Below are positions 30,247-39,574 of a stretch of 64,000 nucleotides of DNA, piece by piece. Made by a program: the position numbers and the translations under genes. The notes under the pieces are model-generated. The model saw only the letters and a program-made list of their open reading frames with translations. It had not been told where the DNA came from and ran no database searches. This stretch comes from Rhodovarius crocodyli (GTDB lineage: Bacteria > Pseudomonadota > Alphaproteobacteria > Acetobacterales > Acetobacteraceae), in contig CAMDJV010000002.1 in the NCBI GenBank assembly GCA_945901085.1, positions 1 to 64,000 of the forward strand, read 5' to 3'. Numbering within the stretch: the stretch's first letter is position 1; every line of letters begins with the position of its first letter.

Positions 30247-31037
30247 GCTTCGGCCGTCACATCATCGGCCTCACCCAGATAGGCGCGCCTCACCTGCGGG
30301 TCGGCCAGCACCGCCGCCGGCGCGCCCTCGGCCAGTTTGCGGCCGAAATCCAGCACCATCACCCGGTGGGATATATCCATCACCACGCCCATATCATGCT
30401 CGATCATCAGCACTGTCATGCCCCATTCCTGGTTCAGGTCGATGATGAAGCGGGCCATATCCTCCTTCTCCTCGAGGTTCATGCCCGCCATGGGTTCATC
30501 GAGGAGGATCAGCTTGGGGTTCACCGCCACCGCGCGCGCCAGCTCCACCCGCTTGCGCAACCCATAGCTGAGCGTGCCGGCCGGCGCCTTGCGCACATGG
30601 GCAATCTCAAGGAAATCAATAATCTCCTCTACTGCGCGCCGGTGGAGCACCTCCTCGCGCTCGGCCCCGCCCAGCCAATAGAGCATGCCGCGGGCGAAGC
30701 CGCTTTTCATCAGGTGGTGCCGACCCACCATGATATTGTCCAGCACGCTCATATGGCCAAACAGCGCCAGGTTCTGAAAGGTCCGCCCCAGCCCCAGCGC
30801 GGCGCGCCGGTTTGCGCCCATCCGGGTGATATCCTGGCCCTGGAATATCACCCGCCCCTCGCTCGGCCGGTAGCGGCCGGAGATGCAATTGACCATCGAG
30901 GTCTTGCCAGCCCCATTGGGGCCGATAATGGAGAAAATCTCGCCCGGGCGAACAGAAAAGCTCACATCGCTCAGCGCCCGAACGCCGCCAAAGCGCAGAG
31001 ACAGGTTTTCCGCCGCCAGGATCCTCGCCTCGTCCAA
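30243..31037 (-). CDS. livG: HAAT-family ABC importer ATPase LivG
   Basis: The ABC ATPase has Walker A GPNGAGKTSM, the LivG-specific insertion GMLYWLGGAEREEVLHRRAVEEIIDFLEIAHVRKAPAGTLSYGLRKRVELARA (carrying the signature region) and Walker B KLILLDEPMAGM. No ATG is available: I use TTG 31037, preceded by AAGGGGCGG, giving 264 residues; a TTG 18 codons upstream is also open. It is the first gene of the importer operon and diverges from the helicase gene 140 bases away, where the promoter must lie. It overlaps the synthetase start by four bases. Confidence 0.9.
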   Translation of the reverse strand: MDEARILAAENLSLRFGGVRALSDVSFSVRPGEIFSIIGPNGAGKTSMVNCISGRYRPSEGRVIFQGQDITRMGANRRAALGLGRTFQNLALFGHMSVLDNIMVGRHHLMKSGFARGMLYWLGGAEREEVLHRRAVEEIIDFLEIAHVRKAPAGTLSYGLRKRVELARAVAVNPKLILLDEPMAGMNLEEKEDMARFIIDLNQEWGMTVLMIEHDMGVVMDISHRVMVLDFGRKLAEGAPAAVLADPQVRRAYLGEADDVTAEA

Positions 31038-31177
31038 TTTCCGCCCCTTGTTCTTGGCCGCGACGCTAGGCAAAACCCAAAGCCCGGGCAAGGGCGTTGT
31101 GGTGGCAGCGCCGGGCCTGGGTGCAATGAGCGCAAAACCGGTAAACTCACGGCCGAATTGGGCCGAAAGGAACCTCC

Positions 31178-34100
31178 ATGGCTTCCGACCTCATCGCCGC
31201 GCTGGAAGAGGCGCGTCGCGGCCTGCTCGACCTCTCGACCCGCAACCGCCTGCTGGCCCTGCCAGCACCGGGCCGCGCGCGGGGGGTGCTGCTGCTCGAT
31301 GAGGAGAATGCCACCGCCATCCTGGCCAAGCTCAAGGCGGCCAAGCCCTTCGGCTTCGAAGCGGTGGGCGAGGCACCGCCGCCCAAACGCGGCACCAAAG
31401 CCGAGGGCGTCACCCTGGCCGGCGCAACCCCGCGCGAGGAATGGCAGCAGGATAACAGGCTTCGCGTCCGCCTGCCGCCGGCCGAACTGGCCAGAAAACT
31501 GCGCGACATCATCGCCGATGCCCGCACCGCGCGGGAGGAAAGCGGCGTCCCCAGCCTGTTCCTCGCCCTCGGCGCTCTCGCCTGGCGGGACCCCGGCACG
31601 CCACAGACCGAACGCCTCGCCCCGCTCATCCTCATCCCCGCCACGATCGAGCGCGAGGGCGTCTCCAACCAATTCCGCCTGCGCGCCAATGCCGAGGAGG
31701 CGGCGGAGAACCTCTCCCTGCGCGAAAAACTCGCCAGCATGGGCCTGGAACTGCCGGAATTCGAGGCCGAGGATTACGACCCCAGCCGCTGGGCCGACGC
31801 CATCGCCACGATCATCGCCCCGCGCGAGGGCTGGCGGGTGCAGGCCGATACCATCGCCATCGGCCTATTCTCCTTCGGCAAATTCCTGATGTGGCGCGAC
31901 CTTTCGCCCCAGGCCAATCCGGGGCTGGCCGAGCACCCGCTGGTCCGCACCCTGGTGGGCGGCGAGCCCCTGCCGCCCCAGCCCGCCGCCTTTGCCGATG
32001 ATGCCGATGTGGATGAGGTCATCAGCGTCGAGCGGCTCGACCATGTGGTGGAGGTGGATGGCAGCCAGGCCCTGGCCACCGAATTGGCCAGGCGCGGCGG
32101 CCATGTCGTCATCCAGGGCCCACCGGGCACGGGCAAGAGCCAGTCCATCTGCAATATCCTGGCCCAGGCGGTGCTGGATGGCCGCTCCGTGCTTTTCGTG
32201 GCGGAAAAACTGGCAGCGCTGGAGGTGGTGCAGCGCCGGCTGACCAATCTAGGCCTCGGCGCCGCCTGCCTGGAACTGCATAGCGAGAAGCAATCCAAAC
32301 GCGCCGTGCTGGATGAGTTGCGCGCCACCCTGGCCCTGCCAATGCCTCCCGCGCCCGACGCGGCACAAGTGGTCAAACGCCTGGGCGAAATGCGCGGCCG
32401 GCTCAACCGCCATGCGGCGGCCATGCGCGCGCCGGTCGGCAATTCCGCCATGGCCCTGCATCTTGTACTGGGCGGGCTGGTGGCGCTGCGCCAGCGCGGG
32501 GTGGCGGCGCCGCCATTCTCCCTGCCCGCGCCCGATGCCGGGCAAATCCAGGCATGGCGGGACGCCGCGCGTGAATTGGCCGCCCGCGCGGCCGAGGGTG
32601 GCGCCGCCAGCGTCTGGCAGGGCGTGACCACGCCCCTCGACGCCACCGCCACCGAGCGCCTCTTATCCCGACTGCCGGGCTGGATTCGCAGCCTCGCCGC
32701 AGCACCCGGCACCCCCACCGAGGCCGAAATGGCCATCGCCCGGGCCGAGGCCGTGGCCGCAGCCCTTGGCGAGCCACCGCCCGAGGATGGAGGCTACCAG
32801 GGCGGCCAGACGAGGCTCGAGGCCCTGTGCGCCGATCTGGCCCTGCTCGCCAAACCCGATCCACGCATCAAACCCGAAGCCTGGCGGCACCCCGGCCTCG
32901 ATGAAGCCCGCGCCACCCTGGCTGAACCCGGGGGCATATTCGGCTTCCTCTCCGCCGCGCGCCGCGCCGCCCTGGCCTGCCTCGCCGAGGTGGCGCAGGA
33001 TGGAGCCACGGCAGACCCGCTGCCGGTGCTCGACGCTGCCCTCGCCCTTCGCGCCGCCGCCCAAAGGCTGGATGCGGCAGAGCCCTGGGCCCGCATCGCC
33101 CTGGGCGAGGGCTGGCGGCATGGCTTCACCCCAGCGCCGCCCAGCCCCATCGCCCCGCTGCGCGCAGCACTCGCCGCCTGCGCCGAATTGCGCGCCGCCA
33201 CGGGCTTTGCCGAGGAGGCCACCTTCCAGGCCCTGGCGCAGCGCCTCACCGCCTGGGCCAGCGAGGCCGAGGCGCTGCAGCCCTGGCTGGCCTGGCAGCG
33301 CGCCCGCCAGGCGGCGCCGGAACTGGCCCCCCTGGCCCTGGCCCTGGCCGAGGGAAGCCTGCCGCCGGAAGCCGCCAGCGACGGCTGCGAATACGCCATG
33401 CTGGAGGCGCTGCTGCGGCTCGCAATGCGCGACAACCCAGCCCTCGCCGCCTTCGATGGCACCGCCATGGACCGCGTGGTGGAGGATTTCCGCGCCGCCG
33501 ACGCCGCCCGCGTCACCCTCGCCCGCGCGCAAGCCACCCATGCCCATGCCCAGCGCCTCAAACGGGTGCGCGAGGGCGAAGTGCCCGGGCTGACGGTGCT
33601 GCGCGGCGAAATGGAAAAGCGCCGCGGCCATTTGCCGGTGCGCGAATTGCTGCTCCGGGCCGCCCCGGCGATTCAGGCCGCCAAACCGATCTTCATGATG
33701 AGCCCGCTCTCGGTCGCGCAATTCCTGGCACCGCCGCATGGCCTCAAACCCGGGCTGACCTTCGACCTGCTGGTGATGGATGAGGCCAGCCAGATCGAGC
33801 CGGTGGATGCGCTGGGCGCCATAGCCCGCTGCCGGCAAATGGTGGTGGTGGGCGATGACAAGCAAATGCCGCCAACCCGCTTTTTCCAGCGCATGATGAG
33901 CGATGAGGAAGAAGCACCCGAAACCGCCAGCGACACGGTGGCCGCGCGCGAGGTGGAGAGCATTCTGGGCCTCGCCAATGCCCGCGGCGTGCCCAATGCC
34001 ATGCTGCGCTGGCACTACCGTAGCCGCCATGAGAGCCTGATCGCCACCTCCAACCAGGAATTCTACGGCAATCGGCTCTTGGTCCTGCCCAGCCCCAGGC

Positions 34101-35539
34101 CGCGCAGCCCCGCCTTGGGGCTCTCGCTGGTGCGGGTGGAGGGCAGCTTCGACAGTGGCGGCACCGGCACCAATGCCATCGAAGCCGCCGCCCTGGCCGC
34201 AGCGGTGATCGCCCATGCCCGCACCACGCCTGGCGATACGCTGGGCGTGGCCACCTTCAGCATCAAACAGCGCGACGCCATTATCGAGGCGCTCGAAGAA
34301 TTGCGCCGCCAATCGCCCGATACCGAAGCCTTCTTCACCGCCCATCCGGCCGAACCCTTCTTCATCAAGAACCTGGAAAACGTCCAGGGCGATGAGCGGG
34401 ACAGCATCCTCATCTCCGTGGGCTATGGCCGTGATGCCAGGGGCCGGCTGGCCATGCGCTTCGGCCCACTCTCGGCAGAGGGCGGCGAGCGGCGGCTGAA
34501 TGTGCTGATCACCCGGGCGAAAAAGCGCTGCATCGTCTTCAGTGGCATCGGCGCGGAGGAAATTGACCTTGAGCGCGCCACCGGCCGGGGGGTGGCGGCG
34601 CTAAAAACCTTCCTGGCCTTCGCCGCACAAAGCGGCGCGGCGCTGCGTGCCGCCGGCAAGGCCAGTGATTCGCCCCTCGGCGCCGCCATTGCCCGGGTGG
34701 TGGAAGCGGCCGGCAAGCGGGTGGTGCAGCGCGTCGGCCTCTCCGGCCTCTTCCTCGATGTGGCCGCCGCCGGCGAGGCCGGCTTCGAACTCGGGGTGGA
34801 AACCGATGGCGCCGATTGGGCCGCGCTGCGCTGCGCGCGTGACCGGGACCGTGGGCGGCAGGCCGCGCTGGCCGGCATGGGCTGGAAACTCGCCCGCAGT
34901 TGGAGCCTAGACTGGCTGAACCGCCCGGCCGAGGCCGAGGCAAGGCTGCGCGCGGCCCTGGGCGCGCCAGAACCCCCAGAAGCCATCCTCGCCGCCGCCC
35001 CCGAAACCGGCCTCGCCCAGCCCTATATCGAGGCTGCATTCGAGGTGCCGCGCGAGACCGCCATCGCCGATATGCCCTTCGCCAGCCTGGCTGAGTGCCT
35101 CGCCAGGATCATCGGCATCGAGGCCCCGGTGCATGGCGATGTGGTGATGGAGCGCGCCCGCCTGCTCTGGGGCGCCGAGAGCCTGAGTGCGGCGGAGCGC
35201 AGCAAGCTTCAACAGGCGCTGCGCCTGTCAGGCCAATTGCACGGCGTGCAGGCGGTGGAAGGCTTCTGGTCCACCGAGGCCGCCAGCCCCGCGCCCATCC
35301 CGCGTGACCGCCGCGCCAGCATCGCCATGCTGCGGCGGCCGGCCATGCTGCCCCCAGCCGAAGTGGAGGCCGCAGCACTCGCCCTGCAAGCGGCCGCCCC
35401 CACCGCGAGTGAGGTCGAACTCGCCATGGGCCTTACCAGGATGCTGGGCCTGGAAGCCACAGCCGCCATCGCATTGCAGGCCAGGCTAGCCGCCATGGTG
35501 GGCTCCGGGCGGCTCAAACTGCTAGGCATGGTACCATGA
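31178..35539 (+). CDS. DUF4011-SF1 helicase-REase(MTES_1575)-DUF3320 protein
   Basis: This 1453-residue multidomain protein resembles large SF1 helicase-nucleases found in defence loci. Domains in order are DUF4011 (about 5-200, LDLSTRNRLLALPAP near residue 18); an SF1 helicase split around a long alpha-helical insert, with Walker A G314-PPGTGKS321, Walker B VMD868-E869-AS and VVVGDDKQMPP; and the C-terminal RecA part with LENVQGDERDSI and LITRAKKRC. Next is a Vsr-like MTES_1575 nuclease (about 1170-1265) with D1194 and E1208-T-D1210, then RDRDRGRQ and WSLDWLNRP; then DUF3320 (about 1305-1370). ATG 31178 has AAAGGAACC upstream. It is divergent from livG and coupled to a VOC gene. No methylase or other defence partner is adjacent. 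Confidence 0.86.
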   Translation: MASDLIAALEEARRGLLDLSTRNRLLALPAPGRARGVLLLDEENATAILAKLKAAKPFGFEAVGEAPPPKRGTKAEGVTLAGATPREEWQQDNRLRVRLPPAELARKLRDIIADARTAREESGVPSLFLALGALAWRDPGTPQTERLAPLILIPATIEREGVSNQFRLRANAEEAAENLSLREKLASMGLELPEFEAEDYDPSRWADAIATIIAPREGWRVQADTIAIGLFSFGKFLMWRDLSPQANPGLAEHPLVRTLVGGEPLPPQPAAFADDADVDEVISVERLDHVVEVDGSQALATELARRGGHVVIQGPPGTGKSQSICNILAQAVLDGRSVLFVAEKLAALEVVQRRLTNLGLGAACLELHSEKQSKRAVLDELRATLALPMPPAPDAAQVVKRLGEMRGRLNRHAAAMRAPVGNSAMALHLVLGGLVALRQRGVAAPPFSLPAPDAGQIQAWRDAARELAARAAEGGAASVWQGVTTPLDATATERLLSRLPGWIRSLAAAPGTPTEAEMAIARAEAVAAALGEPPPEDGGYQGGQTRLEALCADLALLAKPDPRIKPEAWRHPGLDEARATLAEPGGIFGFLSAARRAALACLAEVAQDGATADPLPVLDAALALRAAAQRLDAAEPWARIALGEGWRHGFTPAPPSPIAPLRAALAACAELRAATGFAEEATFQALAQRLTAWASEAEALQPWLAWQRARQAAPELAPLALALAEGSLPPEAASDGCEYAMLEALLRLAMRDNPALAAFDGTAMDRVVEDFRAADAARVTLARAQATHAHAQRLKRVREGEVPGLTVLRGEMEKRRGHLPVRELLLRAAPAIQAAKPIFMMSPLSVAQFLAPPHGLKPGLTFDLLVMDEASQIEPVDALGAIARCRQMVVVGDDKQMPPTRFFQRMMSDEEEAPETASDTVAAREVESILGLANARGVPNAMLRWHYRSRHESLIATSNQEFYGNRLLVLPSPRPRSPALGLSLVRVEGSFDSGGTGTNAIEAAALAAAVIAHARTTPGDTLGVATFSIKQRDAIIEALEELRRQSPDTEAFFTAHPAEPFFIKNLENVQGDERDSILISVGYGRDARGRLAMRFGPLSAEGGERRLNVLITRAKKRCIVFSGIGAEEIDLERATGRGVAALKTFLAFAAQSGAALRAAGKASDSPLGAAIARVVEAAGKRVVQRVGLSGLFLDVAAAGEAGFELGVETDGADWAALRCARDRDRGRQAALAGMGWKLARSWSLDWLNRPAEAEARLRAALGAPEPPEAILAAAPETGLAQPYIEAAFEVPRETAIADMPFASLAECLARIIGIEAPVHGDVVMERARLLWGAESLSAAERSKLQQALRLSGQLHGVQAVEGFWSTEAASPAPIPRDRRASIAMLRRPAMLPPAEVEAAALALQAAAPTASEVELAMGLTRMLGLEATAAIALQARLAAMVGSGRLKLLGMVP

Positions 35540-35958
35540 ACACAGCAATGCCGCCCCTCGATCAGCAGGTCACCTTCCTCTACGCGCAGGACGCACCAGC
35601 CTGCTGGGCGTTCTACGAAAATCTGCTCGGCCTGCCCCTGGTGCAGGACCAGGAGCGGGTGCGGATTTATGCCGTGGCCGGGGGCCGGGCCTTTCTGGGG
35701 CTTTGCATGGCTGGCGCGCCCCGCGCCAGCGCCAATCCCCGCATGGAGGGTGGGGTGTGCTTCACCTTCGTCACCCAGGATGTGGATGGCTGGTACGACT
35801 ATCTGCAGGCGCGCGGCGCCACCATTCCCAAGCCGCCTGAGCATTCCGCGCAATGGCGCATCTACCACTTCTTCCTGCACGACCCGGCCGGCAATTTGCT
35901 GGAATTCCAGCGCTTTGAACGGCCGGACTGGCCAGCACCCGACAGCGGCGAGTTCTAA
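35536..35958 (+). CDS. small VOC/glyoxalase-family protein
   Basis: The 140-residue single-module vicinal-oxygen-chelate protein begins with the beta-strand TFLYAQDAPACWAFYENLLGLPLVQDQE. It has GVCFTFVTQDVDGWYDYLQARGATIPKPPE in the middle and ends with HDPAGNLLEFQRFERPDWP, carrying the usual metal-ligand glutamate. Two such modules would normally dimerise to make the active site; the reaction cannot be inferred. Its ATG overlaps the helicase stop (ATGA), so it is translated with it, and its stop overlaps the convergent TRAP gene by four bases. Confidence 0.82.
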   Translation: MNTAMPPLDQQVTFLYAQDAPACWAFYENLLGLPLVQDQERVRIYAVAGGRAFLGLCMAGAPRASANPRMEGGVCFTFVTQDVDGWYDYLQARGATIPKPPEHSAQWRIYHFFLHDPAGNLLEFQRFERPDWPAPDSGEF

Positions 35959-37259
35959 CGCGCCAGCAGCCATTCCGGCAGCCCGGTCACCAGCGTGACG
36001 GGGAAGAGGGTGATGAGCACCACCGTGATCACCAGCATCAGGAAGAATGGCATGGAGGCCCAGGCCACCTCAGTCTGCTCCTTGCCCGTCATGGTCTGCA
36101 TGACGAAGAGGTTGAAGCCGAGCGGTGGCGTGATCTCGGCAATCTCCACCAGCAGCACGATGAAAATGCCAAACCACACCAGGTCAAACCCAGCCAGCTG
36201 CACGATGGGAATGACCACCGAGGTGGTCAGCACGATCATCGACACACCATCAAGCGCCATGCCGAGAATGACATAAACACCGGTCAAAATGGCAATGATC
36301 GCATAGGGCCCAAGCCCGGCCGAGGCCACTTGCTGCGCCAGGGCATTGGGGATGCCAGTCAGCGCCATCGCCTTGGTCAGAAAGGCCGCGCCAGCCAGAA
36401 TGAACAGGATCATGCAGGAGAGCCGCGTCGCGGCGGCCAGGCTTTCGAAAAAACTGCGAAAGCTGAGCGTCCCCGTCACACCCGCCAGGATCAGGCTGCC
36501 CAGCACGCCAAAGGCAGCAGCCTCGGTCGCCGTGGCCCAGCCGATGAACATGGTGCCGATCACACCGATGATCAGCAGCCCGCAGGGAATGAGCTGGCTC
36601 GAGGCGCGCAGCTTTTCCATGAAACTCAGCCGCGGCTCTGGCGGCGGCTGCTTATCCGGGTTCAGCAGCGCCCAGATAATAATGTAGCCGCTGAACAGCA
36701 GCATCACCAAAAGCCCCGGCAGAAGGCCAGCAATAAACACCCGCACAATCGAGACCTCAGCCGCCACGGCATAGATCACCATGATGATTGAGGGCGGGAT
36801 CATGATGCCCAGCGTGCCAGCCGTGGCCAGGCTGCCGATGGAAATGCTCTCATCATAGCCACGGCGCCGCAATTCCGGCAGCGCAATGCGCGACACGGTG
36901 GCGCATGTGGCGGCGGAGGAACCAGAGACCGAGCCGAAAATACCGCAGGCCAGAATATTCACATGCAACAACCGGCCAGGCACACGCCGCACCCAGGGCG
37001 CGAGGCCGTTGAACAATTCCTCAGATAGCTTGGTGCGAAACAGGATTTCACCCATCCACACGAACATCGGCAGTGCCGCCAAGGTCCAGGAGCCAGTGCT
37101 CTCCCAATAGGCCGAGGCAAGAAACAGCCCCGGGCTCGGATTGGCCACCAGCATGGCAATGTAACCCGTGCCGGCCAGGGCCAGGGCAATCCACAAGCCA
37201 CTGCCAAGCAGCAGGCAGAGAACGGTCAGCAGCAGCAGCGAAAGCGTGATGTGATCCAT
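35955..37259 (-). CDS. dctM: TRAP transporter large permease (DctM)
   Basis: The 434-residue membrane protein with about twelve hydrophobic segments is the ion-coupled transport subunit of a tripartite periplasmic transporter. It contains AALPMFVWMGEILFRTKLSEELFNGLAPWVRRVPGRLLHVNILACGIFGSVSGSSAATCATVSRIALPELRRRGYD, the classical DctM core, and ITPPLGFNLFVMQTMTG near the end. It lies six bases downstream of dctQ in a dctP-dctQ-dctM operon on the minus strand. The substrate is presumably a carboxylate, but is unknown. Confidence 0.94.
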   Translation of the reverse strand: MDHITLSLLLLTVLCLLLGSGLWIALALAGTGYIAMLVANPSPGLFLASAYWESTGSWTLAALPMFVWMGEILFRTKLSEELFNGLAPWVRRVPGRLLHVNILACGIFGSVSGSSAATCATVSRIALPELRRRGYDESISIGSLATAGTLGIMIPPSIIMVIYAVAAEVSIVRVFIAGLLPGLLVMLLFSGYIIIWALLNPDKQPPPEPRLSFMEKLRASSQLIPCGLLIIGVIGTMFIGWATATEAAAFGVLGSLILAGVTGTLSFRSFFESLAAATRLSCMILFILAGAAFLTKAMALTGIPNALAQQVASAGLGPYAIIAILTGVYVILGMALDGVSMIVLTTSVVIPIVQLAGFDLVWFGIFIVLLVEIAEITPPLGFNLFVMQTMTGKEQTEVAWASMPFFLMLVITVVLITLFPVTLVTGLPEWLLAR

Positions 37260-37265
37260 GATGCC

Positions 37266-37802
37266 TTACACTTCCGCCGAGAAATCGCCACGCGCGGCAC
37301 GCTCTTCCGCGGCGCGGACATAATTGGGTTTTTGGCCGGAAAGCACGGTGACCATTTCATCAAGGATGGCCACGAGCAGCACGCCAGCACCCAGGGGCAT
37401 GGCCATTTTCGGAATCCAGAGCAGAAAGGGCACACTGCCCTGCGCCATATCCTCGATCTCGTAGCTGAACATCACGTCATTGGCGGTCCAGAACACGATG
37501 TAACCGGTCAGGGCCGCGGCCAGGCTCAGCGAAATGATTTCAAACATCCGCCGGACCGTGGGGCCCAGCCTTTCGATGAACAAACCCACCCGGATCAACT
37601 CCCCCCGCCGGAAAGTATAGGCAAGGGCGAAGAAGGTGGCGGCAACGCAGAGATAGGCGGTGACATCATCCGCCCCGGGGAAGGGGCGGTTCATGCTGCG
37701 CAGCGCCACCTGGATCATCATGATGGCAAAAATGCCGAAGAGGCATGCCGCCGCGACGGCGGCGCTGAGCCAGTAAAGCCCGTCCAGCGCGCGGCGGAGC
37801 AT
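37266..37802 (-). CDS. dctQ: TRAP transporter small permease (DctQ)
   Basis: This 178-residue protein with four membrane segments is the small subunit that binds DctM. I choose ATG 37802 (MLRRALDGLYWLSAAVAA), seven bases after the dctP stop; an ATG at 37853 would overlap dctP by 44 bases. Conserved features are the first helix, MNRPFPGADDVTAYLCVAATFFALAYTFRRGELIRVGLFIERL, and a final helix ending near LSGQKPNYVRAAEERAARGD. Its function depends on the adjacent dctP and dctM. Confidence 0.9.
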   Translation of the reverse strand: MLRRALDGLYWLSAAVAAACLFGIFAIMMIQVALRSMNRPFPGADDVTAYLCVAATFFALAYTFRRGELIRVGLFIERLGPTVRRMFEIISLSLAAALTGYIVFWTANDVMFSYEIEDMAQGSVPFLLWIPKMAMPLGAGVLLVAILDEMVTVLSGQKPNYVRAAEERAARGDFSAEV

Positions 37803-37809
37803 GGCCAAC

Positions 37810-38799
37810 TCAGCGCCGCGCGGCGCGGTACTGGGCGATGACGCGGGCGCCATCCTCGCCCGAGCGGGTAAGCCATTCGGTCACCATCTCGGCGCTCACC
37901 CGGTCCAGCGCTTCCATCAGCGCCGGGGTGGGGGTGGCCACATTCATGCCGCGCTGGCCCAGGATATTGGTATTGCCGGTATTGGCCTCCTCGGAGAGCG
38001 CCCAACCACGGGTCTCGGCCTCGGCGGCGAGGCGGCGGATGGTGGCCTGATCGGCCGCGCTCAGCGCATCAAAGGCGCGGCGCGACATGAAGACCGCGTT
38101 CTTGGTGTAGGTGAAGCCCACGGGCGTATAAACCCGGGCGTAATCCCAGGCTGAGCTGTCAACGCCGGTGGTGGCCGAGGTGACCATGGCATTGACCACG
38201 CCGGTGGCGAAGGCCTGCGGCAATTCGGCCGCCTGCACCAGGGTAGGCGTGGCGCCGATCAGCGTGGCGAAGCGGTTGGTCATGACCGAGAAGGTGCGGA
38301 AACGGGTGCCGCGCAGATTCTCAATCGTCTCGACCGGCGAATTGGTGTAAAAACCCGAGGAGGGCCAGGCCACCATATACAGCAGCGTCAGGCCCTGGCG
38401 GGCGAAGCGCGCCTCGATGAAAGGCTTGGTCATGTCCGACAGGCGCTTGGCATCGGCATAGGTGCGGCAAAGCTGCGGGATGCCATCGATCTCGAAGAAC
38501 GGGTCTTCATTGCCATAGGCGCTGAGCAGGATTTCGCCGAGTTGCACCTGGCCCTGCTGCACGCCGCGCTTGATGGCGGGCAGCGGCAGCAGCGAGCCAT
38601 TGCTGTGCATCTGGATAGAGACCCGGCCGGAGGTCGCAGCCTCGATCGCCTCAGAAAAGGTCTTGGCGTTGCGGGTGTGGAAATTGCCATCCGGATAGGC
38701 CAGGGCAAATTGCCAGCGGGCCTGGGCCGCGGCGTCCAGCGCCAAGGTGGCGGGAAGGGCTGCAGCGCCAGCAAGGGCCGCACGACGGGTAAAGGGCAT
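37810..38799 (-). CDS. dctP: TRAP transporter substrate-binding protein (DctP)
   Basis: The 329-residue periplasmic binding protein starts MPFTRRAALAGAAALPATLA, an N-terminus with a twin arginine that may be exported by Tat rather than Sec. The mature part shows the DctP fold: YPDGNFHTRNAKTFSEAIEAATSGRVSIQMHSNGSL, the conserved arginine region NLRGTRFRTFSVMTNRFATLIGATPT and GVVNAMVTSATTGVDSSAWDY. ATG 38799 follows GGGAGCC; the 38-codon upstream extension is unsupported. It heads the dctPQM operon, whose promoter must lie within 38800-39014. Confidence 0.92.
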   Translation of the reverse strand: MPFTRRAALAGAAALPATLALDAAAQARWQFALAYPDGNFHTRNAKTFSEAIEAATSGRVSIQMHSNGSLLPLPAIKRGVQQGQVQLGEILLSAYGNEDPFFEIDGIPQLCRTYADAKRLSDMTKPFIEARFARQGLTLLYMVAWPSSGFYTNSPVETIENLRGTRFRTFSVMTNRFATLIGATPTLVQAAELPQAFATGVVNAMVTSATTGVDSSAWDYARVYTPVGFTYTKNAVFMSRRAFDALSAADQATIRRLAAEAETRGWALSEEANTGNTNILGQRGMNVATPTPALMEALDRVSAEMVTEWLTRSGEDGARVIAQYRAARR

Positions 38800-39014
38800 G
38801 GAGGTGGCTCCCGAGGTTGATCTGGAAACTACCATCGGTTGGATTGCGGGGGACTGGCAAGCCCGCAAATCCGGCGGGTGTGGCGCGGCGGGGCAGGTTT
38901 TGCCTGCGGACACGGCAGGTGGTGCGCAAAGATGCCGCCCAGCGCCTTGCGGCGCTGATGGTTTTCGCGCGGATATCCCGCACCGCTTCCGCGCAAAGAA
39001 CCCCTTGCGGCAGG

Positions 39015-39452
39015 TCAGCCCGCGGTGGCGACGTAGTGCTTCAGTTCCTCGGCCTCATGCTCCGCCTCAGCGATGCGCGCCTTCACCAGGTCACCAATGG
39101 AGACCATGCCAACCAGCCGGCCTGCCTTCTCCAGCACCGGCAGGTGGCGCACCCGGCGGTCGGTCATCATCTGCAAGCCTTCCTGCACCGTGCTCTCGGG
39201 GGAGGCGGTGTGCAGCACCCGGGTCATCAATTGGCCCGCACTCATGCGGAAGGTGGCCTCACCCCCGCCGGCCATGGCGCGAACAATATCGCGTTCGCTC
39301 ACAATGCCCGAGACGGTGCCATCGCCCTCCACCACCAGCACCGCACCGATGCGATGTTGCGCCAGGGTTCGGGCGATGGAGGCCACACAATCATGCGGCG
39401 CCACACAAATCACCTGCCCGCCTTTTTGTTTCAGGATTAAGCCGATCATCAT
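39015..39452 (-). CDS. tandem CBS-domain protein
   Basis: The 145-residue cytoplasmic protein consists of two CBS motifs (about 5-65 and 75-135): ICVAPHDCVASIARTLAQHRIGAVLVVEGDGTVSGIVSERDIVRAMA, and RVLHTASPESTVQEGLQMMTDRRVRHLPVLEKAGRLVGMVSIGDLVKARI. A CBS pair binds adenine nucleotides and usually regulates a partner, not known here. The start is ATG 39452 with GGGAGC ten bases upstream; a second ATG follows immediately. It stands alone between the TRAP operon and the ABC exporter. Confidence 0.92.
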   Translation of the reverse strand: MMIGLILKQKGGQVICVAPHDCVASIARTLAQHRIGAVLVVEGDGTVSGIVSERDIVRAMAGGGEATFRMSAGQLMTRVLHTASPESTVQEGLQMMTDRRVRHLPVLEKAGRLVGMVSIGDLVKARIAEAEHEAEELKHYVATAG

Positions 39453-39574
39453 CGCTGCTCCCGTTGTTTTTTGGCAGCGGCATGTTGGCGGCTGGGCGGT
39501 GCCCAGGGCAAGAAAAACCTTGGTTTGCGCCGCCACCTAGCAGTGCGGCGCAACATTTCGTTGCGTTGTCGTTA

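Noticed and set aside
32663-34345. 560-codon open frame antisense to the helicase
   Set aside because: Glycine/histidine-rich shadow composition, no motif, and the opposite strand encodes intact helicase motifs.
38940-38957. 7-bp perfect hairpin CAGCGCC/GGCGCTG upstream of the TRAP operon
   Set aside because: No T-run follows on the minus strand; cannot be distinguished from chance in GC-rich DNA.
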